Below, piece by piece: positions 18,556 through 28,870 of a stretch of DNA of 64,000 nucleotides; the stretch's first letter is position 1, and each line of letters begins with the position of its first letter. The notes below the pieces were generated by a model. That model was not told the DNA's origin. It was given only the letters and a program-made list of their open reading frames with translations, and did not search any database. This stretch comes from an uncultured Anaerolineae bacterium (lineage in GTDB: Bacteria > Chloroflexota > Anaerolineae > Aggregatilineales > Phototrophicaceae), in assembly GCA_934216615.1 (NCBI GenBank), contig CAKQCB010000003.1, forward strand, positions 434,001-498,000. The letters run 5' to 3'. Position numbers and translations under genes: made by a program.

Positions 18556-18608
18556 ACATTCAGTGATAATTGACCCATCTTTAGACCTTTATTCACTTAA
18601 GGAGACTT

Positions 18609-18869
18609 ATGTCTAATCGCGAAGACAAGATTGAAGTTGAAGGAACTGTTGTAGAGGCGCTGCCCAATACGCAGTTCTTGGTTGAGCTAGAAAATGGGCA
18701 CAAGATTCTTGCCTACCTTTCCGGTAGAATGCGCAAATTTTACATCCGCATTTTGCTCGGTGACCGTGTGCGTGTTGAGATGAGCATGTACGACACCTCT
18801 CGTGGTCGTATCACTTATCGTTACCGTGATGGCCGTCGCGATGGGGATGAAGGCGAGGAACTTAAATAA
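18609..18869 (+). CDS. infA: translation initiation factor IF-1
   Basis: An 86-aa OB-fold protein with the IF-1 signature throughout: [40 protein letters not shown] and [13 protein letters not shown]-1 binds the A site of the 30S subunit during initiation. The charged C-terminal tail ([12 protein letters not shown]) makes it slightly longer than the usual 72 aa. AAGGAG lies just upstream of the ATG. Unlike the common arrangement, it is not inside a ribosomal protein operon with rpmJ but next to rpsA and rpsU. Confidence 0.96.
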   Translation: MSNREDKIEVEGTVVEALPNTQFLVELENGHKILAYLSGRMRKFYIRILLGDRVRVEMSMYDTSRGRITYRYRDGRRDGDEGEELK

Positions 18870-18906
18870 ACTGCCAGTGACATCGTGATGTCATTTACCT
18901 ATCGGG

Positions 18907-18936
18907 AAAGCTCGCTCATCGCCGCGGGCTTTTTAT
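18907..18936 (+). terminator. terminator of infA
   Basis: AAAGCTCG (18907-18914) pairs with CGGGCTTT (18925-18932), with one U·G pair, followed by a T-run. It lies 38 bases after the infA stop. Confidence 0.8.
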
Positions 18937-18969
18937 TTCCTACTTATTAAAAGAGGGATTCATTAAGCA

Positions 18970-20469
18970 GTGAAAGCAAGAACCAGCCTATTATTTTTAG
19001 CGACTTTCCTATTTCTTTTTTACTGGTCTACCCGACTTCCTGCCTTAACTGCCCTGCCCCTCCACAATGATGAAGGACTTCATTTAAGCCGTGCGGTTGA
19101 AGTCTGGAATTTGCACCCTTTTTGGGAAATTCGCGACGGAAAAATCATCAATCAATTTCCAATCGCGTTTTTGATGCCCCAAAACCAGCCCGACTTCATC
19201 GGCCGTATGGCGACCTTATTTGTCGTGAGCATCGGTTTCGCAAGCGGTTTAGGGATTGCCCGTTCTTTCAACAAGTCTTACGCCCTGCTCATCGTGGGCG
19301 CGTTATGGATCACAGCGCCGTATCTACTATTTTATGAGCGTCTCGCCTTCAGCGATGCTGAGGCGGGTGCATGGGCGGTGACCGCGTTGTGGCTGGCGAG
19401 GGTCAACAGTAAGAAACTTGACCTGCGTTATGCAGTTCTGACGGGGCTTACCCTCGCAACCGCGATCTTACTCAAATTCACAGCCTTCCCCGTCGCCGTT
19501 GCGATTGCCCTGCTCATCCTCACGAACGCTTCGCCCAGAAAGACACAGATCAAACACCTTGCCATTATTTATTTCGTCGTCGCGCTTTGTTTTGTGATCC
19601 CCATCGGCTATTTAATGCTCAAAGGCAGCGACTTGTTTTCCATCGCGCTGGGATGGGTAGGCGGTGGGAGCGCAAACTCCACCTCATGGCTAGAGAACAT
19701 CAGCGCGAACCTCGTCCGCTTGGGCGAACAATTCACGCTTTTTGGCAACCCTCTCTGGACAGCTTTCTTTGGGATAGGCCTATTCGTCGCGCTCGTTTTG
19801 GGAACTGCATCGCAACGCATTTTCACACTTGTGACGTTATTACCGCTGTTCATCATCACCGTGTTTGGACGTGAAGCGCTCAGCCGTCATTTTGTGGTGA
19901 CAATTCCTTCGCTCATCGTCGCGAGTGGTTTAGGCTTGGCACAGTTGACGGATGTGCTGGGGAAGTTTCGTCTGCCTAAAATACGCATTGGCTGGGTGTG
20001 GGCGAGTGCAGTCAGCGTTGTATTATTGTTGGGGATACTGCCCCTCCTAACACAAATGCAAACTGACCCCGCTAACTTGCCACTGCCCACTGATGTACGG
20101 CAACAGCACATCACCGAGCATAGTAGTGGCTACGGACTGCGCGAAGCGATGGCCTTTATTGAGGAGACATTCTCAAATGATGTGACGGTCGTCGCCAGTT
20201 TTTTTGGGGATAGCTGTCGGCGCGCCAATTTTTATAGTGCGACTCATCAACTCGACTGTGGGAACGCCCCGGGGATAGACCGCATTGAACAGGCACTTAC
20301 CCTCAACGATATGATCTATGTGTTGGTTGATACAGCGCCTCACATCGGTGCAGATATGCGCCCCGTGAGCGCACAACTGAATGTCGAAGCGCTGTTGATC
20401 GAAGTGTTTCCTCGCCCTACTGAAACAGTAGAGAGTGCCTCAGTGCAGTTATGGCGTTTGAGCCGTTGA
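18970..20469 (+). CDS. multi-pass membrane glycosyltransferase (GT-C, PMT/ArnT-like)
   Basis: This 499-aa protein has about nine to eleven hydrophobic segments, starting with LLFLATFLFLFYWS. The first extracytoplasmic loop has the acidic pair NDEGLHLSRAVEV, the usual position of the catalytic Asp/Glu in GT-C enzymes of the PMT_2 (GT39/GT83-like) group. The C-terminal part is a soluble domain. Such enzymes move sugars from lipid-linked donors to acceptors outside the membrane. Donor and acceptor cannot be told. The start is a GTG at 18970 with AGAGGG somewhat far upstream. The stop is only two bases from the stop of the convergent menG gene. Confidence 0.75.
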   Translation: MKARTSLLFLATFLFLFYWSTRLPALTALPLHNDEGLHLSRAVEVWNLHPFWEIRDGKIINQFPIAFLMPQNQPDFIGRMATLFVVSIGFASGLGIARSFNKSYALLIVGALWITAPYLLFYERLAFSDAEAGAWAVTALWLARVNSKKLDLRYAVLTGLTLATAILLKFTAFPVAVAIALLILTNASPRKTQIKHLAIIYFVVALCFVIPIGYLMLKGSDLFSIALGWVGGGSANSTSWLENISANLVRLGEQFTLFGNPLWTAFFGIGLFVALVLGTASQRIFTLVTLLPLFIITVFGREALSRHFVVTIPSLIVASGLGLAQLTDVLGKFRLPKIRIGWVWASAVSVVLLLGILPLLTQMQTDPANLPLPTDVRQQHITEHSSGYGLREAMAFIEETFSNDVTVVASFFGDSCRRANFYSATHQLDCGNAPGIDRIEQALTLNDMIYVLVDTAPHIGADMRPVSAQLNVEALLIEVFPRPTETVESASVQLWRLSR

Positions 20470-20470
20470 T

Positions 20471-21184
20471 CTAGGCTTGGGGTTTATCACCCCAGTGGAC
20501 GGCCATCGTCTTAAACATGAACATCTTAAAGCCTACATTCTGAAAACCCGAGGCTTTCATCAAGTCAGCGAGTTCTTCGGGCGTCTTAAATTTCTGGGTC
20601 GATTCCGGTAGGTAATTATATGCGTCCGCATTGCCACCGCTGATGATGCGCCCCAATGTGGGGACGATATATTTTAGGTGAATGAGGATGAAAGGGCGAA
20701 AAATATTATGCGGTGGTGGCGCGGTATCCAAGTGCACGACGCGCCCACCGGGTTTTAACACGCGCAGTTGTTCGGCAAACGCGCGGGGAATGTCGATCAC
20801 GTTGCGCATCAAATAGCCTGCGGTGAGGGCATGAAATGTGTTTTCAGCGAAGGGTAAATTGAGCGCGTCTGCCCCACTCCACAGCACTTTGTCGCCCATC
20901 GGTTCTTTCTGGCCTACGTACATCATGCCTAAAGAAAAATCCCCGCCAACAGCTTTGATGCTGGGTTCAGCTTTTAAGGCTTCAAACGCGATATCGCCCG
21001 TACCTGTCGCGAGGTCTAGCAGATGATCGCTCGCTTTTAAGTTCGCCTTCTTCACGACAAAGCGACGCCACTTCATATCCTGTCCAAATGTCATGATGCG
21101 GTTCATCAAGTTGTAGCGTAGCGCAACCCGATCAAACATTGATTGAACGTAGGTTGCCCTTTCTTTACCTTGTAGCAATGCCAT
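20471..21184 (-). CDS. menG: demethylmenaquinone/UbiE-family C-methyltransferase
   Basis: SAM-dependent methyltransferase with motif I DLATGTGDIAFEAL. It has the family signatures RYNLMNRIMTFGQDMKWRR near the N-terminus and GYLMRNVIDIPRAFAEQLRV with LKPGGRVVHLD in the middle. This is the UbiE/MenG/COQ5 pattern. In a Chloroflexota host the likely reaction is the last step of menaquinone synthesis. The ATG at 21184 is favoured because AAGG lies nine bases upstream; an ATG three codons earlier abuts that site. There are no other quinone genes in the window. Confidence 0.85.
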   Translation of the reverse strand: MALLQGKERATYVQSMFDRVALRYNLMNRIMTFGQDMKWRRFVVKKANLKASDHLLDLATGTGDIAFEALKAEPSIKAVGGDFSLGMMYVGQKEPMGDKVLWSGADALNLPFAENTFHALTAGYLMRNVIDIPRAFAEQLRVLKPGGRVVHLDTAPPPHNIFRPFILIHLKYIVPTLGRIISGGNADAYNYLPESTQKFKTPEELADLMKASGFQNVGFKMFMFKTMAVHWGDKPQA

Positions 21185-21266
21185 GAATATCATCCTTCAC
21201 TGCTTTATGTTTATGTTTTCAATAGGTTTCGTATTGTATCGAATACAAGGAACAAATTGGATAGCA

Positions 21267-21303
21267 AGAAAAAAGCCAGCTCAGAAATTTCTGAGCTGGC
21301 TTT
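21267..21303 (-). terminator. terminator of the calcium ATPase gene
   Basis: AAAGCCAGCTCAGAAA and TTTCTGAGCTGGCTTT form a perfect 16-base inverted repeat with no spacer (the loop comes from the central bases). On the minus strand it ends in TTTTTTC. Confidence 0.93.
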
Positions 21304-21330
21304 GGATTGATCACGTGACAATCAACTCGC

Positions 21331-24297
21331 TTAGATGCCGATGCCCTGTGCTTCTAAGGTGGTTTCTGCTTGGTTACGGCGTTCTAAGAAACGCAAGCCT
21401 TCGCCAGCAAACAAGACCAGCGACGTCCCCGCTGTGATGATCAACCATTCGGTGATGGACAAGGGCACGGTACGGAAGATATCACCGCCGAAGGTCACAA
21501 TCAACACGGTACCAATGAAGATGACCACCGCGATCACCGTAAAGGTGGGATTGGCGCGCAATCCTGTAAAGGCTGAAGTGCTGCTTCCTAATGTACGGGC
21601 ATTAAACAGGTTCCAGAACTGGAGCATGATAAATGTCGCGTAGAAAATGGAGAGTTCTTTCTCAGTCGTTTGACCGTCACCGTTGATGACGAACAAGAAC
21701 CCGATCAAGAACACGACAAAGGTCAACCCTGTACCAAGGATACGACGCGCCATCGGCAAGTTGATGATGAAGTCAGACGTACGACGCGGTAACTGACGCA
21801 TAACTTCCCAATGCGCAGGCTCGCTGGCGAGCGCTAACGATGCGAACGTATCCATGATCAAGTTAATCCATAACATCTGGATCACGGTCAAGGGGAATTC
21901 CACGCCGATGAATGGGCCAAGAAGCGAAATCCCTAACGCGGCCACATTGATCGTCAATTGGAACAAGATGAAGCGTTGGATGTTCTGATAGAGCGAACGT
22001 CCCCACATCACGGCGTTGACGATACTGCGGAAAGAGTCGTCTAACAAAATGATGTCGGCAGCTTCTTTAGCAATATCAGTACCTGAACCCATCGCCAAGC
22101 CAACATTTGCATAGTTCAGAGCAGGCGCGTCGTTGGTACCATCACCGGTCACCGCGACGACTTCGCCATTCTTCTGTAAAGACGTGACCAAGCGCATCTT
22201 GTCGAGCGGTTTCGCGCGCGACAAAACCTTGAGATGTTTCACCGCTTCTAAAACTTCTTCGTCACTTAGCGCTTCAAATTCAGCACCGCTCATGTGCGCT
22301 TGAGGGTCATCATCATCGGCGGCGTCCCACAAGTGAATCTGACGGGCGATTTCCTTCGCAGTTTCTTCAGTATCACCTGTGACGACTTTGACATGAATAC
22401 CCGCATTACGGCAGGCATCCACCGCGCCGGGGACTTCAGGACGGATCGGGTCAGAGATCGCGACATAACCCAACCAGACCAAATTATCGACTTCCGCTTC
22501 AATGTCCATTTCGATATGGGCAAGGCTGGGGTCGATAGGACGCATGGCAAAACCAAGTGTACGCATCCCACGACGTTGGAGATTTAACAAATCTTCCTCA
22601 ATTTGTTCGCGCATTTCGGACACAGGCACATAACCGTTGTTGGTCAAGACTTGTGAACAGTGATCCAAGATAATTTCTGGCGCGCCTTTGACGTGCATCA
22701 CAGGTGTCCCTGTCACGCTCGATCTGCTGACGGTCGCCATATATTTACGTTCGGCAGAGAATTGTAACTGGGCGATGATCGGTGCCGAATTACGCGGGAC
22801 GAGATAATCAATCCCTAATTCTTCCAACCACATTAACAACGCGCCTTCGGTACCGTCGCCTAACACTTTGATCGGTTCGCCCGTAATACGGCTTAAGTTG
22901 GCGGTGGTGTTATTGGCAAAAGCTTCTGCAACCCAACGCTCGATCTCGGTTTCCATGTCTTTGTTCATCAAGCGGTTGCCTAAAGCGGGGAAAACAGCTT
23001 TATACAAACGCATTTGATTTAGGGTCAACGTCCCTGTTTTATCCGAACAAATCACGGTCGAAGCGCCGACGGTTTCGGTAGCGTGCATCCGACGCACAAG
23101 GTTATTGGTCGCGGTCATCTTGCGCATGCTGTAGGCCAAGCTGAGCGTCACGCTCATCGGCAGACCTTCAGGCACAGCCACGACGATGATTGTCACAGCA
23201 ACCATGAAGAAACGAAGTAAAAGGATACCTGCTTCGCTAGGCAACCATTGAGAAGGATCGCTCGAGAAGGTTGCGGTTGCAATCCCCACCAGCAAGCCCA
23301 CAACTAAAATTGCCGCGCCAATCCCTAAGGGTTTGAGCCAACCCCCGATCCCGTTGTCTTCCATCCATGCCATAGGCTTACGGGGACGACCTGCGATTTC
23401 AAAGGCATCATAGACAATCGGTAACCAAATGCGCGCTAACGCGGTCAAGCCGACGATAGACGCAAGGATTACGAACAGCCAATTATTGCTCGAGAGGACA
23501 AGTTCGCCCACTGAGCTAGCGCGAACCACCAACGCGACATATGTCAAAGCGGCGACGGAAAAACCGACCACGCCGATCAACTTACTCAAGCGTTCCAGTT
23601 GATAATTTAATGGCGTGACTTCATCGGTAGTTTCAGTCGCTTCACGCGCAATCTCACCAATTTTAGTGAAATCGCCGACGGCGGTTACTTCCATCGTACC
23701 GCGACCGTCCGCGATCAAGGTACTGCGGTAAAGGGAATTTTCTTCGTGTGGTGTATTGTTGCGCACAAAGGTCTTAATCACAGGGAGTGATTCGCCTGTT
23801 AACAGCGCTTCGTTGACCTGTACGCCAAAGGCTTCGCGCAAAACACCATCTGCAGGGACTTCGCTACCCGCTTCAAGCAGGACGTAATCTCCAACGACTA
23901 AATCACGACGAGGAACCATCATATACGCGCCATCACGAATCACGTTGATGGGCATGTCATCATTCACTTGGTTTAAGACATCAAATTCACGCTTGGCGCG
24001 GAACTCATTCACAAAGGCCAATGAGGTCGCCAGCAAAATCGCGATGATAATGCCAATGCCTTCAGCAAAGTGACCGTCTACAAAACCCACAATTAAGGTG
24101 ATGCCCGCGGCGATCAACAAAATGCGGATGATGGGATCTTCGAATTTTTCTAGGTAGAGTTTCCACCAAGGAATCTCTTTCGGGGGGGTGAGCACGTTAT
24201 TGCCATGTTTGGCGCGGCTCTCTATCACCTGCGCAGAAGTCAACCCTTGCGGGGTTTGTTTCACTTCTGTACGCTCAACGGGTTCTTGAATTGTCAT
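21331..24297 (-). CDS. P-type calcium-transporting ATPase (PMCA/P2B-like)
   Basis: Predicted to pump Ca2+ out of the cytoplasm. The membrane helix 4 motif VVAVPEGLPMSVTLSLAY, the phosphorylation site CSDKTGTLTLNQM, the nucleotide-domain KGAPE and the hinge VTGDGTNDAPALNYANVG are all present, with about ten hydrophobic segments. The PEGLP form and the C-terminal four-helix block point to the PMCA/P2B branch. The frame is open to 24405, but the first 36 residues do not look like family sequence. I therefore prefer the ATG at 24297, which has a GGA-rich stretch upstream. The start is uncertain. The gene is a single unit with its own terminator. Confidence 0.92.
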   Translation of the reverse strand: MTIQEPVERTEVKQTPQGLTSAQVIESRAKHGNNVLTPPKEIPWWKLYLEKFEDPIIRILLIAAGITLIVGFVDGHFAEGIGIIIAILLATSLAFVNEFRAKREFDVLNQVNDDMPINVIRDGAYMMVPRRDLVVGDYVLLEAGSEVPADGVLREAFGVQVNEALLTGESLPVIKTFVRNNTPHEENSLYRSTLIADGRGTMEVTAVGDFTKIGEIAREATETTDEVTPLNYQLERLSKLIGVVGFSVAALTYVALVVRASSVGELVLSSNNWLFVILASIVGLTALARIWLPIVYDAFEIAGRPRKPMAWMEDNGIGGWLKPLGIGAAILVVGLLVGIATATFSSDPSQWLPSEAGILLLRFFMVAVTIIVVAVPEGLPMSVTLSLAYSMRKMTATNNLVRRMHATETVGASTVICSDKTGTLTLNQMRLYKAVFPALGNRLMNKDMETEIERWVAEAFANNTTANLSRITGEPIKVLGDGTEGALLMWLEELGIDYLVPRNSAPIIAQLQFSAERKYMATVSRSSVTGTPVMHVKGAPEIILDHCSQVLTNNGYVPVSEMREQIEEDLLNLQRRGMRTLGFAMRPIDPSLAHIEMDIEAEVDNLVWLGYVAISDPIRPEVPGAVDACRNAGIHVKVVTGDTEETAKEIARQIHLWDAADDDDPQAHMSGAEFEALSDEEVLEAVKHLKVLSRAKPLDKMRLVTSLQKNGEVVAVTGDGTNDAPALNYANVGLAMGSGTDIAKEAADIILLDDSFRSIVNAVMWGRSLYQNIQRFILFQLTINVAALGISLLGPFIGVEFPLTVIQMLWINLIMDTFASLALASEPAHWEVMRQLPRRTSDFIINLPMARRILGTGLTFVVFLIGFLFVINGDGQTTEKELSIFYATFIMLQFWNLFNARTLGSSTSAFTGLRANPTFTVIAVVIFIGTVLIVTFGGDIFRTVPLSITEWLIITAGTSLVLFAGEGLRFLERRNQAETTLEAQGIGI

Positions 24298-24515
24298 ACC
24301 ATGATCCATCTTCTTGGACGTATAAAAACGAGCGCGACCCATAAAAAAAAGGAGCACAAACTCTTTCAGTTGTGGCTCCATCGTTAGCGCCGCGTTATGT
24401 GTCATTTTATACGATTAATTGTCATGATTACCCCTAGTTTTTGGGGGAACTGAAACCTTTTTCCTTAATATTTCGTGAATTTATAAAAGATGTCATATTA
24501 GAAAATTGCGGGAAT

Positions 24516-24544
24516 AAAAAGTCGCATTCTGAATGCGACTTTTT
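24516..24544 (-). terminator. terminator of prmA
   Basis: AAAAAGTCGCATTC and GAATGCGACTTTTT form a near-perfect stem with a one-base loop region, starting 20 bases past the prmA stop on the minus strand. Confidence 0.9.
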
Positions 24545-24564
24545 AAACTTTTTAGAATTGATGT

Positions 24565-25476
24565 TTAGGGCTTGCGCGCTTCGATCACAACCCAATCCCC
24601 TTGCAGGCGACGGTGATACGGTTCTAAGCCTGTGGTGCGCAGCGCGGCCTCGACATCATCGGCTTGGGTATCAATGATTCCGCTAAAGATCGCTAGACCG
24701 CCCTGTTTGACGGTATCCCCAAGTCCTTGACTGCACATGGCAATGATGATCCGCGCCAGAATATTCACCACAATCAGATCAAACGTTTCGCCGGACTCTA
24801 CGACATTCGCTAAGCTTCCTTCGCGAACTTCGATTTTATCGGCCACCCCGTTCTGTTCGATGTTCATCAACGCCGACTCAACCGCGACCGCATCGTTGTC
24901 GATGCCGATCACGGGTGATGCGCCAAGTTTCGCCGCGCCAATTGCCAAAATTCCTGAACCACAGCCTAAATCTAAAACGGACATATTCGGCTTGGTCAAG
25001 TCTTCTAAGGCCTCTAAACAGAGTTGTGTAGTGGGGTGTGTGCCTGTGCCGAAAGCCATCCCCGGGTCTAAAGCGATCTCGACATCCTCAGGGGCGATTT
25101 CCATCTCCACCCACAACGGGCGAATCATAATATGCCGACCAATCTTGACGGGATGGTAATGCACCTTCCAAGCGTCGGCCCAATCCTGTTCATCCACTTG
25201 ACGATACACAGGCTGAGGCATGGGGTACATCAAGTTCATGTACCCAAGCGCCATCTCTAACTTTTGGCGCATATCATCCACTTGATCGTTGAAGGGTAAA
25301 TAGGCGCGCACGGTGAACATCGTGGGCGGTGGAAGTTCATCTTCGTCGAGTTTATCCGGCGGGATGCCTTCATGCTCCACGGCCACGCCTTGATATCCAT
25401 AACGTTGTAGTAATTCGGCTGTTGCTTCGGCGGCTTCGCCATCCACCGTCAGCGCAACTTCAATCCATTTTGACAT
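24565..25476 (-). CDS. prmA: ribosomal protein L11 methyltransferase
   Basis: SAM-dependent enzyme that methylates lysines and the N-terminus of ribosomal protein L11. The N-terminal third is the L11-recognition domain. The methyltransferase core has IALDPGMAFGTGTHPTTQLC, motif I LDLGCGSGILAIGAAKLGA, and motif IV VVNILARIII in place of NPPY. These are PrmA hallmarks. The 303-aa length is typical. It follows dnaJ by 128 bases on the same strand, a dnaJ-prmA neighbourhood known from several bacterial phyla. Confidence 0.94.
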   Translation of the reverse strand: MSKWIEVALTVDGEAAEATAELLQRYGYQGVAVEHEGIPPDKLDEDELPPPTMFTVRAYLPFNDQVDDMRQKLEMALGYMNLMYPMPQPVYRQVDEQDWADAWKVHYHPVKIGRHIMIRPLWVEMEIAPEDVEIALDPGMAFGTGTHPTTQLCLEALEDLTKPNMSVLDLGCGSGILAIGAAKLGASPVIGIDNDAVAVESALMNIEQNGVADKIEVREGSLANVVESGETFDLIVVNILARIIIAMCSQGLGDTVKQGGLAIFSGIIDTQADDVEAALRTTGLEPYHRRLQGDWVVIEARKP

Positions 25477-25604
25477 TGGGCCTCAAATGTACGTTGATTT
25501 AACGACAATCTCTATAAAAACAAGCTGGGTCGATTGCTCTATTATACGCAACCGCCCCAGCCGTATGAATACACGTTTAGCACAAACGAAAAGACAATAA
25601 TAGG

Positions 25605-26747
25605 TTATTGCTCGCCTGCAAAAAAGTCCATCACGCGGTCAAAGAACCCTTTCCCGTTGCGTTGAGGTTCGATTTCTTTCCCCATCGTCGAGGCGAGTTG
25701 TTCAAATAACTCGCGTTGTTCTTCAGTTAAAGTAGTGGGGATTTCAACCTGCACATACACCAGTTGATCGCCCCGCCCTGAATTACTACCATCATTGCGT
25801 AGACGGGGCACGCCTTTCCCACGCAAACGGAAGACTTTCCCCGTTTGGGTCCCCGAAGGGATCGTCAATTCAACATCCCCTTCCACCGTTGGAACGTTGA
25901 TCTTATCGCCTAATGTCGCTTGGGCGACGTTCACATTGATGTCAAGGATGATGTCATTATCTTTACGTTTAAAAAATTCGTGTTCTTGAACCGAGACCCC
26001 AACCAATAAACTGCCTTTGGGGGCATTTAGATCGCCTGAATCCCCTTCGCCACGAATTTGGATTTGTAATCCATCGCGCACACCTGGGGGAATTTGAACG
26101 GTCAACACGGTTTTGACACGGTTGCGCCCTTGACCTTTACAGGTTTGGCAGGGGTTAGAGATGGTTTCGCCTTTGCCATTACAACGTGGGCAAGTCGTCA
26201 CCTGAACCATCGGGCCGAGGAAGGTTTGTTGAACTTGGCGCACTTCGCCCGAACCATTACATTGGGTACAGCGCACAGGCGTAGACCCTGCCGCCGCGCC
26301 TGAGCCATCACACGTTGTACAAACGTCTAAGCGCTCAAATTCAACATCTTTTTCAACGCCAAATACCGCTTCTTCAAAAGTAACCGTTGTCTGCACACGG
26401 CGATCACCGCCTGCGCGTGGCCCCCGCCGTTGACGGGTACGCGCACCGCCGAAACTGCTGAACAACTCTTCAAAAATGTCTTCAAGACCGCCAAAGCCTT
26501 GCGCACTTGCCCCCCCGCCGGGCATGTTGTTCACACCTGCATGACCAAAACGATCATAACGAGCGCGGTTCTGTTCATCAGAAAGAACGCCATAGGCTTC
26601 GTTGAGTTCTTTAAATTTCTCTTCCGCATCTTCAGACTTGTTCACGTCGGGGTGAACTTCCCGCGCTAACTTTCGAAATGCACGTTTGATCTCGTCCGCA
26701 CTCGCGCTACGCGATACGCCGAGAATTTCATAATAATCTCTCGCCAT
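25605..26747 (-). CDS. dnaJ: chaperone protein DnaJ (type I)
   Basis: Hsp40 co-chaperone that delivers substrates to DnaK and stimulates its ATPase. The J domain carries HPDVN near residue 32. A Gly-rich linker follows ([13 protein letters not shown]). The zinc-finger region has four CxxCxGxG repeats: [24 protein letters not shown] and [10 protein letters not shown]-terminal substrate-binding domain completes a standard 380-aa type I DnaJ. It lies 193 bases downstream of dnaK behind a terminator, so it probably has its own promoter. Confidence 0.96.
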   Translation of the reverse strand: MARDYYEILGVSRSASADEIKRAFRKLAREVHPDVNKSEDAEEKFKELNEAYGVLSDEQNRARYDRFGHAGVNNMPGGGASAQGFGGLEDIFEELFSSFGGARTRQRRGPRAGGDRRVQTTVTFEEAVFGVEKDVEFERLDVCTTCDGSGAAAGSTPVRCTQCNGSGEVRQVQQTFLGPMVQVTTCPRCNGKGETISNPCQTCKGQGRNRVKTVLTVQIPPGVRDGLQIQIRGEGDSGDLNAPKGSLLVGVSVQEHEFFKRKDNDIILDINVNVAQATLGDKINVPTVEGDVELTIPSGTQTGKVFRLRGKGVPRLRNDGSNSGRGDQLVYVQVEIPTTLTEEQRELFEQLASTMGKEIEPQRNGKGFFDRVMDFFAGEQ

Positions 26748-26874
26748 TCAGGGTTTACTCATTACATAGAAACGAAAATTTGGTATCAGGAGTGTACATG
26801 ACTTTATATAAGAGAAAAGATAGAAATTCATATACGAAATTAAATTCGCTACTAAAGACCTATCCCAAGATAAT

Positions 26875-26908
26875 AAAAAAGGGATGCTCTTTGAAGAACA
26901 TCCCTTTT
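26875..26908 (-). terminator. terminator of dnaK
   Basis: AAAAGGGATG (26877-26886) pairs with CATCCCTTTT (26899-26908) around a 12-base loop, and on the minus strand runs into T. It separates grpE-dnaK from dnaJ. Confidence 0.9.
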
Positions 26909-26940
26909 CAAAGCTACTTATGAGAAGTAGGGTTTGTGAA

Positions 26941-28839
26941 TTACGCTTCCGTAAATTCTGCGTCTACCACATCTTCACCATTAGGCCCCTTGCTTGAATC
27001 GTTGGGCGTTTGTCCCGCGCCAGCGTCTTCGCCGGGTTGTTCGTACATACGGCCACCTAATGTTTGGATGGTTTGGCTGAGCGCTTCAACCGCTGCCTTG
27101 ATCTTTTCGGCATCACCGCTGGTCTTCGCTTCGTTCACAGCCGTGATCTTTTCTTGCGTTTCTTTCTTGGCATCTTCAGGCAGTTTTTCGCTGAAGTCGC
27201 GCAAGAATTTTTCGGCAGTGAAGATGGCGCTGTCCGCTTCATTTTGAACTTCAGCAGCTTCACGACGTTTTGCGTCTTCAGAAGCATGTGACTGCGCTTC
27301 TTTCACCATACGATCAATTTCAGTATCACTCAAACCACTGCTGGCGGTGATGGTGATCTTCTGTTCGCGACCCGTGGCTTTGTCACGAGCGCTCACATTC
27401 AGAATACCGTTAGCATCGATGTCGAAGGTCACTTCAACTTGAGGAACGCCACGTTGTGAAGGAGGAATCCCGTCGAGGATGAATTTACCCAACGACTTAT
27501 TATCATTTGCCATCGGGCGTTCACCTTGCACAACATGGATTTCCACTTGTGTTTGGTTGTCCGCCGCGGTCGAGTAGACCTGAGACTTACGGGTAGGAAT
27601 CGTTGTGTTCCGTTCGATCATGGTCGTCGCAACACCACCCAAAGTTTCAACACCTAAGGAAAGTGGGGTCACGTCCAGCAAGAGGATGTCCTTGACGTCG
27701 CCGCCCAAAACACCACCTTGAATTGCCGCGCCCAAACCGACCACTTCGTCAGGGTTCACACCCTTGCTGGGTTCCTTGCCGAAATATTTCTTCACGGCGT
27801 CTTGAACCGCAGGCATACGGGTCATACCACCGACCAAAATGACGGTGTTGATGTCGCCCACTTCTAAGCCAGCATCACGCAGAGCGGCTTTAGAGGGTTC
27901 AATGGTCTTTTCAATCAGGTCACGGGTTAAGTCTTCTAACTTCGCACGGGTTAACGTGATGTTCAAGTGCTTCGGCCCGCTGGCATCTGCCGTGATAAAG
28001 GGCAGGTTGATTTCGGTGCTCAAGGTGCTGGAAAGTTCAATCTTGGCCTTTTCAGCAGCTTCCTTCAAGCGTTGTAAAGCACGGCGGTCTTGACGTAAAT
28101 CAATACCACTTTCTTTCTTAAATTCAACGCCTAACCAATCAATGATACGTTCGTCAAAGTTGTCACCACCGAGGTAGGTATCGCCGTTGGTCGAACGGAC
28201 TTCAAACACACCGTCGCCCACTTCGAGGATCGACACGTCGAAGGTACCGCCACCGAGGTCGTACACCGCGATGATTTCATTCTTCTTTTCGCCGAGACCA
28301 TACGCCAAGCTCGAGGCCGTCGGTTCGTTGATAATACGTAACACTTCCAAACCGGCGATCTTACCCGCATCTTTGGTGGCGTTACGTTGCGCATCGTTGA
28401 AGTAAGCAGGAACGGTAATCACTGCTTGATCGACTGTTTCGCCCAAGTAGGCTTCAGCATCTGCCTTAAGCTTTTGCAGAATCATGGCAGAAATTTCGGG
28501 GGGTGAATATTCACGTTCGCCCATGTGTACACGCACATCCCCATTGGGTGCGGCAGACACTTTATAAGGAACCAATTTCAATGCCGATTGTACTTCAGGG
28601 TCACTGAATTTGCGTCCCATGAAACGCTTGACAGAGAAGACTGTGTTTTCAGGGTTAATCACGGCTTGGTTATGGGCAATCTTACCCACCAAACGTTCCC
28701 CTGTTTTTGGATTTACAGCAACGACTGAAGGGATTAAGCGTCCACCTTCTGCAGAAGGAATAACGACAGGGTCGCCACCTTCCATCACGGCGATCACAGA
28801 ATTGGTCGTTCCGAGGTCAATACCGATAATACGTCCCAT
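26941..28839 (-). CDS. dnaK: molecular chaperone DnaK (Hsp70)
   Basis: ATP-driven folding chaperone. The N-terminal nucleotide-binding domain starts [18 protein letters not shown], with [17 protein letters not shown] and [13 protein letters not shown] further on. The substrate-binding domain follows after the linker [14 protein letters not shown]. The C-terminus ends [11 protein letters not shown], close to the usual EEVD-like DnaK tail. The length of 632 aa is standard. It starts 31 bases after the grpE stop, so the two are co-transcribed. Confidence 0.98.
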   Translation of the reverse strand: MGRIIGIDLGTTNSVIAVMEGGDPVVIPSAEGGRLIPSVVAVNPKTGERLVGKIAHNQAVINPENTVFSVKRFMGRKFSDPEVQSALKLVPYKVSAAPNGDVRVHMGEREYSPPEISAMILQKLKADAEAYLGETVDQAVITVPAYFNDAQRNATKDAGKIAGLEVLRIINEPTASSLAYGLGEKKNEIIAVYDLGGGTFDVSILEVGDGVFEVRSTNGDTYLGGDNFDERIIDWLGVEFKKESGIDLRQDRRALQRLKEAAEKAKIELSSTLSTEINLPFITADASGPKHLNITLTRAKLEDLTRDLIEKTIEPSKAALRDAGLEVGDINTVILVGGMTRMPAVQDAVKKYFGKEPSKGVNPDEVVGLGAAIQGGVLGGDVKDILLLDVTPLSLGVETLGGVATTMIERNTTIPTRKSQVYSTAADNQTQVEIHVVQGERPMANDNKSLGKFILDGIPPSQRGVPQVEVTFDIDANGILNVSARDKATGREQKITITASSGLSDTEIDRMVKEAQSHASEDAKRREAAEVQNEADSAIFTAEKFLRDFSEKLPEDAKKETQEKITAVNEAKTSGDAEKIKAAVEALSQTIQTLGGRMYEQPGEDAGAGQTPNDSSKGPNGEDVVDAEFTEA

Positions 28840-28870
28840 TATTTAAATACTCCTGTTGTTTTCTTAGTTG

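Noticed and set aside
24298..24405. N-terminal 36-residue extension of the calcium ATPase
   Set aside because: The residues do not resemble the family, no ribosome-binding site precedes the first ATG, and a better one exists at 24297. It remains possible.
24441..24677. Plus-strand frame over the prmA terminator
   Set aside because: It runs through the terminator hairpin and into the prmA coding region in reverse; no coding character.
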